This document shows positions 10,062-21,007 of a DNA stretch of 64,000 bases, piece by piece; the stretch's first letter is position 1; every line of letters begins with the position of its first letter. The DNA lies in the NCBI GenBank assembly GCA_011316305.1, contig SAUG01000009.1, positions 434,001-498,000 of the forward strand, read 5' to 3'. Position numbers and translations under genes: made by a program. Under the pieces are notes generated by a model, which was not told the DNA's origin, made no database searches, and worked only from the letters and a program-made list of their open reading frames with translations. Origin of the DNA: Rusavskia elegans. Its lineage: Eukaryota; Ascomycota; Lecanoromycetes; Teloschistales; Teloschistaceae.

Positions 10062-13000
10062 ATGAAAATCAGATCTATCCAAACTGCGTTTACGCCGTGC
10101 AATGGATATGTCTGTCTCGCCTGTCGATTACGGTCCCCTCCTACCTCTTTACAAACACGGCGCCAGCAACATGCAGGTATTGAGTCTTCGAACTCGCAGC
10201 CGGACACAATTCCAGTGCAATTCAGCAAAACTTCTCCCAAAAGCAACACGAAGGAGAATACCGACGTATCAGGTCTGAATCATGGTGGCAAATCGAATGT
10301 TGCTCCCTCCAGTGTTCCAAGTGGACATAAAGTAGGTCGAGAGCCCCAGTCTACTTCCGTGTATTTCAGCTGCTCATAGCTGGTGTTTTCAAGCTTCCGT
10401 TTTTGAAGAGTCCGCGGAAACCAAGCCCGGAAGCTGAGAGGTTACAACTGCTTCTCCACGAGAAATTTGTGGCTCAACGGCGCAAAGATGCGATTGCGTT
10501 GCAATTGTCGGATGGGAACCCAGGTGAAGGTAGGACAGTGCCGACCAAAAAGCTTGCAAAAAAGGAGAAGAAGATAGCCATCAGAGAGAAGGTACGGGAA
10601 GCTAGGAGGGCAATGAAAAAGGCGTCGGCCCTGGAATCATCTCCCGAACCCAAGCAATCACCACCGCAGTCGACGTCTGGGCGCGCTTCACATGTTTCAC
10701 AGTTCGCTTCTCCGGATACAGAAAAGGTAGCCGGGAAACGAACTCGGGAATCCCGCAAGAAAGACTCGTCAGAAACGTCTTCCGACGACGGACCCTCGAA
10801 GGAATTACTAGACACCGAGACAACCCATGACGGAGTGTCAGCAGCAGCACAGCCCCCTGGATCTGGACAGGATCTGGAAACAAAGAGCCCTGCGAATGGG
10901 GTCTCCTTGCTTCGGGAGTCATCTTCTCAAGGACCAAGCAAACCTAAGTCGAAGAAGAAGAGCGCCAGGTTGAGAATTGTCAAAAAACCCTCCAAATCCA
11001 TGCGAAAAATACGGAAGATTGCGGCTGGTGAGGATCTGAATGTTAGAAGGCTAGCATCTAAAGGTCCGGCTATGCTACCAACCAAGCTCCATAGAATCAC
11101 ACCAGCGTCGAAGGCGTTGGCGACGTCAGAAAAACTACCCCAAGTCGCTTCGACTGGAATGGTGGCTGACGACGGATCTGTCAAGTCGAGACGTCGACAT
11201 CGTCCAGCTGTTGCCAAACCAAAGGTCGCAACCTCTATAGAGAATATTGATGCCAGTGAACTTAAGATCATTGCGCTCGATCTTGATCAGCCGCCGGTAC
11301 CGCATCTGTCGTACGGCTTAGAACGGGTCTTGTTTAACCCAGGGGTCTATCATCTGCAAGATCCAAGATCACGAGTCTACAACTTCGACCCATATCTTCA
11401 GACTATCATGCCAGTTGCGGAGTTCAATTTCGACGCGCTCAAGGAATATATCACATCTTCCAGGGACACGGCCCTCCAAGAACTCGCAACATCCTATGAC
11501 AAACGCTATGTCGGCTCGTCCTCGAGCATGACAGGCATCCTGGCTCACTTTCACTTCCTTCTTTCACAATGGCGCTCCATTAACACCAGTATGCTATCAA
11601 GAGAATTCCCCAATCAGCAGTCCTCGAAGTTTACGGAGATACAAAGAAGCCCATCCGCCATCTTCCTGAAGTGGAGGAATGGCTCGTACGCTATAGACGC
11701 GGACAAGGAATTCGCAGGCGCCAACGTGCTCATGCTATTGGGTAAATCGATGGAAAAGCTTTTGACCTTGAAAACGGAGGACTACGAAAAGTACCGGAAA
11801 TCAAGCTCTGGGAAGGTCTCCACAGAAGAGCAGAATGCACCAGAGTCGTATCATTATTCCACCATGGGCGATTTTATCATGAGATCTCAGCTGGATGCGC
11901 ATGATCCCCGCCTTCCAGGCACAGGAATGTTCGATCTGAAGACACGAGCTGTCGTCTCCGTCCGCATGGATGCATCCCATTTTGAGGAAGGCGCGGGCTA
12001 CCAAATCAAATCTCGTCAAGGAGCATGGGAGTCGTTTGAGCGAGAGTATTTTGATATGATTAGATCGGCGTTCCTGAAATATTCACTTCAAGTCCGGATG
12101 GGAAGAATGGACGGCATCTTCGTTGCCTTCCATAACACGGACAGAATCTTTGGATTCCAGTACATAAGCCTTTCGGAGATGGATTCTACTCTGCATGGAC
12201 AGTGGGATACGTGTCTCGGGGATCAGGAGTTCAAGCTTAGCATCGCGCTTTTGAACGATGTCCTCAATCAAGCGACGAAAAAGTATCCAAACTCGGTAAG
12301 TCCATTTATCTTAACACTTCATTGTATACACCGTTAAATCTCAGCATAGTCTTTACGCTTGCACTTTGAAACTCGCGAGGCTCAAACACCGTTTATGTAT
12401 ATCTTTGCCGAGCCCGTTACCGAGGAGCAAATCACAACCATACAGACAGCAAATGATGCCAAAATCCAGGAGTTCGAGCAGCAGATTCTTGGTACTAAGG
12501 GAGATGGGTTAGACGGCGAAGAGGAAGACCAAAGTTGGGAAAATCTCCAGGCGAATGTGCAAAATGCCATGGATGAGGATCTCCGGGATCCCACCCATGA
12601 TGAAAGTAGGCAGTATCTGGATCCCGTTTCGACGTCCAAGAAGCAAGACAGCGCACGACAGCATGCTTCATCCGATGATTCTGGCTCAGTTGACCCAGTT
12701 AACCGTAGTACCACAGCAGCTGCGGAAGATGACGAGGACGTGGACGACGACTCCGATGAAGACGAGGAAGTTGAAGAGGAGGAGGACAAGGACGAAGAAG
12801 ATGAAGAAGAAGATGAAGAAGAAGAAGACGATGAAGAGGATGATGAAGAAGGAGAAGAAGAACAAGACGACGACGATGGCAATGACGGGGATAGCGACAA
12901 GGTCGTTGCAGAGGGGATGCTGGTCGATAATGCAGTTGGTCGAGACACTGATTCCTATGCGGACGCACGTGGCGACATTGAGGAACCGTATCCACAAGAT

Positions 13001-13708
13001 GGAGATATAAATGGGTTAATGTCCCCAACAAATGCGGAGAACCAGGGAGAGCTCGGCACGGGAGCAGAGGAGACAGAGAACAGAGGAGAAGACGAAGATA
13101 CTATGAAGGCGGAAAACCTCGAAGAATCTGATAGCACAAGCAGGAGTGAAGAGGCCAACGGGAGCGCTATCGCATCGGACCCCAAACAGGAAATCCCCGA
13201 AACGGAGGCAGGGATGGACGGCTTGGATTGCGACAGTGGTGATAATAGCCAAAAGACAGCGGCTGGAGATGAATTTCCCACGGGTGCAGATGTTCCGTTC
13301 ATTGAAGGTATCTCACAGAGTTCGGATGGTACTGCTCGGCCAGAGGGTAAAGAAGTGCTGGCGCTGACGCTCACGATCCGGAACAAGGTCAACAAAAGCT
13401 ATGTGCTGCGACCGGAGAACCTTGGGGCCGAGGACCATTGGACGATGGAATACTCGCTGGACGAGGTGTCGAATCCCGATCGGGCGTGGAGTCTGTATCA
13501 AGCGTGTCAGTTGCGGCGAAGGAAGAAGCTAGACGACGTCAATCGTCGTAGCGAGAATGACGACGGGGTGGACGTCTACATCAGGAGGCTGAGGGAAATG
13601 AGTCGGAAAGGGGCCGAGTGGAGGAAGAAGCAGGACGAGAAGGATAAAGCCTTGCCGGTCAAGGTGTTGGGGCAGCCCGTCCGCCAGAATGAGGACGATC
13701 AAAGCTGA
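10062..13708 (+). CDS. PET127: Mitochondrial RNA-processing factor PET127
   Basis: Pet127 is a mitochondrial inner-membrane-associated protein involved in 5' processing and turnover of mitochondrial transcripts. Proposed exons: 10062-10331, 10370-12295 and 12350-13708, about 1184 aa. The N-terminus is basic and Ser/Arg-rich, as expected of a targeting peptide. The conserved domain starts near residue 380 (PPVPHLSYGLERVLFNPGVY) and includes FDLKTRAVVSVRMDA, GYQIKSRQGAWESFEREYFD and VRMGRMDGIFVAFHNT. The part after the second intron holds an Asp/Glu run of about 60 residues (12727-12900) and then the conserved C-terminal segment (LTLTIRNKVNKSYVLRPEN). The first intron as drawn is only 38 nt (GTAGGT...TTCAG). 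A 59-nt alternative from GTGGAC also keeps the frame, so that junction is uncertain. Confidence 0.85.
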
Positions 13709-14343
13709 AACTTACTTGCAACATGCGAACGGGCATTCAGACCACATAGCTTAGGACAACTGCATGGAGAAGGAGAAGGGGGTTGCGGAGGTGTGCACTA
13801 CCAGGAGTGATATACATAAATTATAGTCGTCTTGTATTATTGAGCCTCATCGGAGCAAGGCCCGCAAGTCAAAGTAATTTGGTTTCATCTGATATCCAGG
13901 GAGCCGACAGCCCGGTCGATTGTAAGTATAAAAATAGCCATTATACATGACGGGTGAGGATGACGATGAGGTGCATCGGGAATATGCACCCACCGTTCAT
14001 CTCCCGCAAGCACAAAGCACACCACGCTTCGAAACCATGACAGGCTCCCGACTTCACGAGGAAAGTGCCATTGACTTGTGCAACAACCAACCTGATCTCA
14101 CCCTGAAGCCTGCAGGACCATCGTCTCCCTTCCCTCCTTCTCTTTCGATACCCAACATGCGCTCCGACCCTCTTCATTCGCCTGCTTTCTCCCGACGCTG
14201 CAGGAGCCGTACCAGCGAAGCAGCCTACTCACTGTATTCCCTACCTTTTTCTCTTGTCATGATCAATGACAACTGCTGACACCACATGTAGTTTCTGTTA
14301 AATTCCCCAGCGTCCTTTCAACCAACTACATTGATAGCTAGAA
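13709..14343. other. Intergenic / 5' leader of the LRR gene
   Basis: 635 bp. A 110-codon open frame (13947-14279) sits directly upstream of the LRR gene. It has no recognisable domain and may be a leader uORF or chance. Confidence 0.35.
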
Positions 14344-17300
14344 ATGCCTGACAGACGACGACGGAAGAGCTTGACTATCTTTCGGCCTCCATTGGCACCC
14401 TTGACCCCCATCAACGACGAACCGCCTGACAGTGCCCCTGCAACCCTCAAGAAACGACGGCCCAATTCAATTGGCCAACCGGAATCCCCAGCTTCGAGTC
14501 CTATCGATGCTGGCATATCGAGGTCAAACTCGAAACATGGCCTGGACAGACTGGTGTCTATGAAGAGAGGCACACGCCCTTCGAGTTTGTTTGGCTCTTT
14601 GCGCTCTCTGTCGTCTCTGCATGATGAGAACGAAGAGCTCACCAAAACGGCCTCCAGCCCCTCGTCCCTCAGTTCGGTCGGCCCTGCTATCCCAGACGTC
14701 GCTGCTGGCATGGTCATACATCACGGTGCTCTGCCCGAGGTCGGCCCTATGTTCAGAAGGCGATGTCCCTACCTGGTGCTCACCGACAACCACCTGATCC
14801 AATTCAAAAGCCAGGATCGTGCTTCTGAAATGTTCCCGTCGGTACCTCGATCGGGGGGCCAATCGGTGCCAGGGTCAAGCGGTCAAGCACGAGCGAGTTC
14901 TGTACGGCATTCACGTCTGAGCTCGACTTCATCGGTCTACGAGCTACAGAGTTCCCTAGATGGTCTCCACAGCATCCCTCTTCTCCACGTAGTTGCGGTC
15001 CATAAATTAGATGATGGCGAGCCATATTTCAGCATCGAGGTCGCATACTTCAACGATGATACCAATCATGCCTCAACCATGACACTACAAATACACGACC
15101 CGAGAGAGTCCGATTCGTGGCTCACAGCCATTCGGAGTACAGCCAGCAGCGCTCGTTCTGCCACTTCAGTACCCTTCTCTCAAAGTCTTGTTGAACATAC
15201 AGCAAGAGCCCTGGAGCAAGAGCAGGACTACGATCCCCACCACTTCCACATGTTCAAGGTAGTTCAGCGGGCGAATAAATCCGGCAAGCGTTCTTCTTCC
15301 GACGATCTCACCAAGCTTACCTCGAAAATCTGCATACTCGCCATCGGCTTATTCAAAGTCCATCTGGTGCCGCTGCCGAAAACAACCAGGACTTCGTCGA
15401 GTACTTCCTTGTCTGACTTGAACGGAACTTCTCATGGCATTGCCACTCTGGCCTCGGTGAAGGTGCAGACCTTCGATGATTCCTTCCAATTGTGGTTCCG
15501 ACGACCCTTGCAGCCTTCTTCAGCACTACATCTGGCAGCACTTTGCGTAAACGAAGTGGTCCTCTGGTTACGGCAAGCTGCGGAGTTCCTACGGCCAGAA
15601 TGGACCGAGCAACCATTCGCTTGGATGGTGCCACAAACACTGAACGACGAATTGCTGCCTGTACCTGCTGAAGAAGAAGAAGAACACCGGGATTTCGATC
15701 GAACATTGACTGCATACTGCGCTGCTTACGGCATCAATACATCCACGATTCGATACAAAATCAATTACTCGTGCGAAGACGCCCCTGCCTTTGAGCTGTT
15801 ACCGATAACCGGCGCCGGTAGAATAAAATACAATGCAATGGAATTGCTTGCGATTCTGCGTGCGTTGAGGTACAATGAGTCTTTCGGCACAATCTGTCTC
15901 AGTCAGACTGCTCTCGACCCACTCCATGGCCTATACGATGAATACGGCTGGGAACATACACCGTGGACAGCACGATCGGGTGAGACAGTTGAGCTTGAGA
16001 ATCAGCAGAAAGCATCCGTCTTGATCCAAGAGATTCGAGCTTTGGCAGTCAAAAGCAAGCGTCTGAGGCGGCTGGATTTCTCTGATTGCTTGACTCGAAG
16101 ACCTTCTAGTGCTGGGGCAATACCAGACGTGGGCTGCGGCATTTGCGAGGCTTTATCTCCCCTGTGCGCGAAACAGTACACCAACGTCGACTGGATCATT
16201 CTCAATGGCATCATGCTTTCAGACGTCGATATCGACTATCTCTACGCCGCTGCTATCAGTAAGGATTCTCATTTTCGAGCCATTGAGGTGAGCAACTGTG
16301 GGCTCGCCGACCGTAGTTTCCTGGCCATACTCCAAGCTTTGTCCCATCAGGGCTCCACTCTCGAGTGCATCAACTTCTCTAGCAACTTCGCAAGACTTGA
16401 GCCTCTGAACTTGCGCGAGTACCTCGATGAACTCGCCTATATCAGAAAGGTCGACCTCTCCAACACCTACCGTACTAGTGGACCGGAACCCCTGCTCGAG
16501 CTAAGGACACTGGTGGGCTGGAAACTAGAAGCGCTTGATCTGAGTCGTACATCAATCAATGCAGAGACCCTTCAAGCAATTGCTGGATACCTGAGAAGCC
16601 CACAGTCGCAGGTGCTTCGGCACCTGCGATTGAACCAGTGCGGACTGACCGGTGGGAATGTCGCCGATCTGCTCCAAGCCATGGCTGATTACGCACCATT
16701 TCGAGACCTTCATCTCTATATCAATGAAAATCACCTCGAACAAGGACACGATAGACTGGCCAAGGCTATCTCCCAGTCACTGACCCCGCTGTACATGACG
16801 ATGGAAATGTTGGAGTACAAGGACGAAAAGAACTTCCGGCTGCTAGTGCAAGCATGGACCCAAAACACGAGCACGCGGTACCTGAACATGTCCAAGGTAT
16901 CCCTACCGTCGGAAGCCGGCAACGAGACGATTGCAGCGTTGGAGAGCATGCTAGGAGATAACCAGATTCTGGAGTCATTAAACATTGCGGGCGAACACGC
17001 CCATCTTGAGGTGGCCAACTTCGGATCCGGGATATGCCGGGCGCTGACAGGACTGCAACGGAACAAAAGCCTGAAACTGTTACATGTGGAGCATCAGAAG
17101 CTCGGGATGCCGGGAGCGAACGCATTAGCATCAATACTGGAAGAGAATAACACTTTGGAGTACCTCTACTGCGCCGGCAACGGCTTTACCTTGCAAGCGT
17201 TCACGGTGATTGTGCGCAGCCTGGCCAAAAACCGCACGCTGGTCCACCTGGCCAACATGGACGAAGATCGGGTTGCGGCCATCAAAAAGGTTGACCGGGA

Positions 17301-17760
17301 GATTGACAACGTCCGGGAGAGTGGGGTACGCAGCCTGACGATGCCGACGAAAGCCACGGTCAACACGGTGAAGAGGTCGATCGGATCGGCCGTTTCCGGG
17401 CAGCTACCATTCTCCAGCCGTGGCAGTGGCTCTCCGCAGACGCAGAAGAAGCAGCATAGCGACAAAGAGCTGGCGGGGATGATGGATACCATCTCGGAAA
17501 ATTGGCATCGCGAAATGACGGTGATGCAAACGTATCTAACGCGGAACCGCTACCTAGCGAAGAAGAGACTTGCAGCGACGGAGGACGAGCAGGCCTCTGT
17601 GACGACCTCATTGTATGGGAGCAACGAGGCGACACCTATGGGAGAGCCGGATCGGCAGCTCACGACGACGAACAAAGATGATGATGACGAGGTGGTAGAC
17701 GAGGGCGATGAAGGGACCGAAGAGGCGCTGATGATGAGTAAGAAGCTCACTCTTGAGTGA
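14344..17760 (+). CDS. Large PH-like/leucine-rich-repeat protein, fungal-specific
   Basis: Single exon, 1138 aa. Residues 1-110 are Ser/Pro/Arg-rich and likely disordered. About 125-265 resembles a split pleckstrin-homology-like module (CPYLVLTDNHLIQFKS ... PLLHVVAVHKLDDGEPYFSIEVAY), and a second such segment follows near 320-420. From about 500 to 960 there are irregular leucine-rich repeats (e.g. LRRLDFSDCL, FRAIEVSNCGLADRSF, LECINFSSNFARLEPLNL, VLRHLRLNQCGLTGGN, LEYLYCAGNGFTLQAF). The C-terminus is basic, then acidic (DDDDEVVDEGDEGTEE). PH plus LRR recalls CARMIL-type regulators of actin capping, but I do not assign that function. The start at 14344 directly precedes a basic MPDRRRRKS sequence. 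Confidence 0.78.
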   Translation: MPDRRRRKSLTIFRPPLAPLTPINDEPPDSAPATLKKRRPNSIGQPESPASSPIDAGISRSNSKHGLDRLVSMKRGTRPSSLFGSLRSLSSLHDENEELTKTASSPSSLSSVGPAIPDVAAGMVIHHGALPEVGPMFRRRCPYLVLTDNHLIQFKSQDRASEMFPSVPRSGGQSVPGSSGQARASSVRHSRLSSTSSVYELQSSLDGLHSIPLLHVVAVHKLDDGEPYFSIEVAYFNDDTNHASTMTLQIHDPRESDSWLTAIRSTASSARSATSVPFSQSLVEHTARALEQEQDYDPHHFHMFKVVQRANKSGKRSSSDDLTKLTSKICILAIGLFKVHLVPLPKTTRTSSSTSLSDLNGTSHGIATLASVKVQTFDDSFQLWFRRPLQPSSALHLAALCVNEVVLWLRQAAEFLRPEWTEQPFAWMVPQTLNDELLPVPAEEEEEHRDFDRTLTAYCAAYGINTSTIRYKINYSCEDAPAFELLPITGAGRIKYNAMELLAILRALRYNESFGTICLSQTALDPLHGLYDEYGWEHTPWTARSGETVELENQQKASVLIQEIRALAVKSKRLRRLDFSDCLTRRPSSAGAIPDVGCGICEALSPLCAKQYTNVDWIILNGIMLSDVDIDYLYAAAISKDSHFRAIEVSNCGLADRSFLAILQALSHQGSTLECINFSSNFARLEPLNLREYLDELAYIRKVDLSNTYRTSGPEPLLELRTLVGWKLEALDLSRTSINAETLQAIAGYLRSPQSQVLRHLRLNQCGLTGGNVADLLQAMADYAPFRDLHLYINENHLEQGHDRLAKAISQSLTPLYMTMEMLEYKDEKNFRLLVQAWTQNTSTRYLNMSKVSLPSEAGNETIAALESMLGDNQILESLNIAGEHAHLEVANFGSGICRALTGLQRNKSLKLLHVEHQKLGMPGANALASILEENNTLEYLYCAGNGFTLQAFTVIVRSLAKNRTLVHLANMDEDRVAAIKKVDREIDNVRESGVRSLTMPTKATVNTVKRSIGSAVSGQLPFSSRGSGSPQTQKKQHSDKELAGMMDTISENWHREMTVMQTYLTRNRYLAKKRLAATEDEQASVTTSLYGSNEATPMGEPDRQLTTTNKDDDDEVVDEGDEGTEEALMMSKKLTLE

Positions 17761-18848
17761 TATATTGTTTCCTTTGGTATCGATGGCAGGCCGTCGATAG
17801 ACGCATCAGTTCCAGCATGCCTATACGGCTATACCCCGAACGGTCGTACTATTACTTTACTTGGGGTGGACGGTGGCTTCGTGTAGATAGATACGCCGGA
17901 AGCATGGATAGATGGGCGGCAGCTGATTGCCTGTAACATAAGCAGAAGTGTCTTTAGTCAATATAATAATGCTGCATATTGTGTTTTCGACATTCAAGTC
18001 ATGAATGTCACTCGAAGGAATCTAGTGGACGAGTTTACGATTAAGGTATGATTTAGGGGGTGCTTTTTTCCGCTTTTTTCGGCTGTTTCCGGCAAGATCG
18101 GCAGTCGGTTAGATTAGGGCATAAGATGCGAATACGAAGTAGCCAGTCATATCGCCCTTTATTAAGTACCTTATTCTTAGCTGCTACTCTAGTGCACCAT
18201 GGCCCCACGCGTCAGATTCGACATGATACTCGTAGATCCCCTAGCCCCTTGATTATTGCGCGTCCTAATCTGAGTATTCGTATGCGCCGCTTGCGGCTAG
18301 TCCATTCTCGCTCAAGTTCTCTCTCAACGCCCAGACCCTGCATCCCAGACCCTGCATCACAGGCCCTGCGTCCCAGACCCAAGCCAACCGGATCTGCCTT
18401 GCTCCTCCTCATCCTCCTCTTCTCTTCTCTACGCCTCTCTCGGGAAGAGAAAAGCATAACGACTCTTCTCCACCACTTCAATATCCGCTGCCTCTGACCA
18501 GTCATCCTCGGCAATGGCTCATACTCATTGACGAATCTCTTCCTGTTCGCTTTCTCCGTCGTTGTTATTTAAATCCCTGTATCCCCTACGGACCTCTTCA
18601 CACCCTCGTCTACCGCTGCTCTCTCCTTATCAATTGATATCCTCCAATAGGACTGGCCCTTGATCCCGTTCATGGTGCTCTTCAACACCCAAGGATAGCA
18701 GCTACCTCTGGCCTGAGGCCTCGGGCCTTGGACCACCACCATCTCCGCCCATTGGACCTCGTGTGTGCCTCAAGAAACATCCCAATATCCGCACTTTCTC
18801 CCTCACTACGGCCTCGTCCGCTGCAGACATACTTTTATTTCGCCCGCC
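17761..18848. other. Intergenic and long pyrimidine-rich 5' leader of the SUR1-type gene
   Basis: 1088 bp. A 14-bp tandem repeat lies at 18331-18380, and CT-rich sequence from about 18390 to 18660 is typical of a fungal promoter/leader. Open frames here look like chance. Confidence 0.45.
18331..18380. repeat. 14-bp tandem repeat, about 3.6 copies
   Basis: Two exact copies of CCAGACCCTGCATC (18331-18344, 18345-18358), one diverged copy (ACAGGCCCTGCGTC, 18359-18372) and a partial copy (CCAGACCC). It lies about 470 bp upstream of the SUR1-type start. Confidence 0.85.
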
Positions 18849-20056
18849 ATGCGGCGCAGCCTCGCCGTCTTTCTCGCCGTCACCGGTGTCATCGTAATTT
18901 TCCTCATCCACAGCGTCTACACCCTCCTCACCCTCCTGGTTGAAGATGGTTCCGCAGACGCAATCCACAGTGCCGAGATCCCCGCCCCAAATTCTCCCCT
19001 GATCGAGAACATGCCGCAGTACATACCCAAGATAATACACCAGACCTACATCAACGAGAGTGTGCCCGAAATTTGGAGGAAGGCTCAGAGGACTTGTATA
19101 GACATACACAAGGACTATGAATACAAGGTGCGTTTGCAATTAGAGGTCCGCGGCGGTATTCCGAGTGGACTGTGGAGCCTCGGGAGCGAGCGGTTGGTTA
19201 ACGAGTTGCTTGGTGCAGATGTGGACAGACGCCAAATCACGAGAGCTGATCGCGACCGAGTACCCATGGTTTCTGAATACCTTCGACAATTACAGCCAAC
19301 CAATCCAGCGGGCCGATGCCATACGGTACTTCGTGTTGGCTCACTTCGGAGGTGTCTATATTGACTTGGACGATGTATGTTCCATTTGGTCCTAAACCAT
19401 AAGATATGGTTCAAACTTAGCAATACTGTCATGAACTGTGCTGACTGATGATGATGATGCGACTTCAGGGCTGCAATCGTCGCTTGGATCCCCTGCTCTC
19501 ATACCCAGCCTGGGTCCGGCGGACCGCCCCCACGGGTATCTCCAACGACGCCATGGGCTCTATCCCACAGCATCCCTTCTTCCTCACCGTCATCGAATCC
19601 CTACGAGAGTACGATAAGAATTGGCGCCTCCCCTACATCACCGTCATGTACAGCACGGGTCCTCTTTTCCTCTCCGTCATCTGGAAAAAATACATGTCCT
19701 CGGGCTCTAACATCGGCGACGGGGTGGGAGGAGGCAGGGTCCGCATCCTCATGATGGACGAGTACAATCGGTATCCCTGGAGTTTCTTCAGCCATCACAA
19801 AGGCAGCAGTTGGCATGGCAAGGACGCCAGACTTATATTCTGGATGGGGTCGCATTGGATGATGTTGACAGTTATGGGCTTCTTGCTCGCCGGTGTCGTC
19901 GGCTTCGGTCTGTGGTGGGTGTGGGGTCGTATGCTGTTACTGGGACAGAGGAGAACGAAGCGGAGGGATGGCGGTGGTGTGTGGGAAAGAGCAATGGCAT
20001 GGGGCTGGCGGGGCGGTAAAGGTGGTTATGAACTCACCGAGAGGCATCCGGTTTGA
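18849..20056 (+). CDS. SUR1: SUR1/CSH1-type mannosyl inositol-phosphoceramide synthase (GT32)
   Basis: This Golgi enzyme transfers mannose from GDP-mannose to inositol-phosphoceramide. Exons 18849-19127, 19219-19374 and 19469-20056 give 340 aa. An N-terminal signal anchor (LAVFLAVTGVIVIFLIHSVY) is followed by YIPKIIHQTYIN, the sugar-binding block QPIQRADAIRYFVLAHFGG and the DXD motif in GVYIDLDD. A distal block HPFFLTVIESL and a C-terminal membrane segment (MMLTVMGFLLAGVVGFGLWW) follow, as in Sur1/Csg1. The introns are 91 and 94 nt, both phase 0. The start at 18849 directly precedes the anchor; an in-frame ATG at 18765 would add a less typical 28-residue leader. The next gene, in convergent orientation, is the GDP-mannose transporter. 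Confidence 0.87.
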
Positions 20057-21007
20057 CAAAAAGGACAAACAGCAAGAAACGATGTGGAGATCTGTGAGAG
20101 GATATCTGTTGTAATATATGGGTGTGACCGTTACTTGCTTCCTTCTTCGTCACACGACCGACGGTCCTGGACATGTGGATTTTCGCAGATGAGCGTCACC
20201 GGCGGGGCCGTCTGTTATGAGGATTAAGGTGGAACAGAATTCATCACCCTCCCACCCTCAAAAATTGGCGATACAAGATCGTCTGCAGCACAGGGGATTG
20301 GGCGGAGACGAGCATTATTGTTACAGGTTCGTGATGATTGGCTTCTGTCTATATTTGGGCCGTCTGAGCCCGCTTGTTGATATATATATTCATTCAATTC
20401 GAGATGTATATATATGATTTGCCTGGTACTTGTGATACGGTCTTCGGTTACGGTGTTCGTGTTTGGTGTTTGGATGTCCTTCGCTGTGCGATCGTGTAGT
20501 GGGATAATTGGTCTTGGCTGCCAGTTATCGCATATGACTACATCGACCTCATACCTGGGACACTGCATCACAAGAAGTCGTTGCACCGAGCAATTTCGTA
20601 GTAAAAGGTCTTCATATATTACTCGTGCTGTACCAATTCCATCGGATTTCATATTAATCCATTGCCAACCTCGCGCTGGCTGGCTCCTCTTCTATATGCC
20701 CTTTCTAGACACGCACATATGCTAACAACAGAGGGATATAAGGATATCGTCAAGGCAGTTGTTGTGGCAAATTTGCAAATTTTCCATCCATACCCTAGGA
20801 CATGTTGAAAGCAGGAGGCTGCCGAAGAAGAATGATATAGCTTTCCTGCAGCTAGCTTGTATCCGTTGAATGCCAGATGACCTTATTTTCTACCAACCGG
20901 AACGCCAGTCGTCCCTCGTGCAGTAGCTAGCTTGGTGAGGGCCGAGAACTTGGAAGATATGAATTGAATTAGAGGGGGCATCGCCCAAGAAAGTTCCTAG
21001 GTTAGTC
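20057..21007. other. Intergenic between convergent SUR1-type and VRG4-type genes
   Basis: 951 bp of 3' flank. A short AT-repeat (ATATATAT) occurs near 20381-20415. No gene seen. Confidence 0.4.

Noticed and set aside
12382..12948. Long reverse-strand serine-rich open frame
   Set aside because: It is the antisense of the acidic GAA/GAC tract of PET127 and has no independent support.
18060..18497. 145-codon open frame upstream of the SUR1-type gene
   Set aside because: Low-complexity Arg/Ser/Leu content from CT-rich promoter DNA and a tandem repeat.
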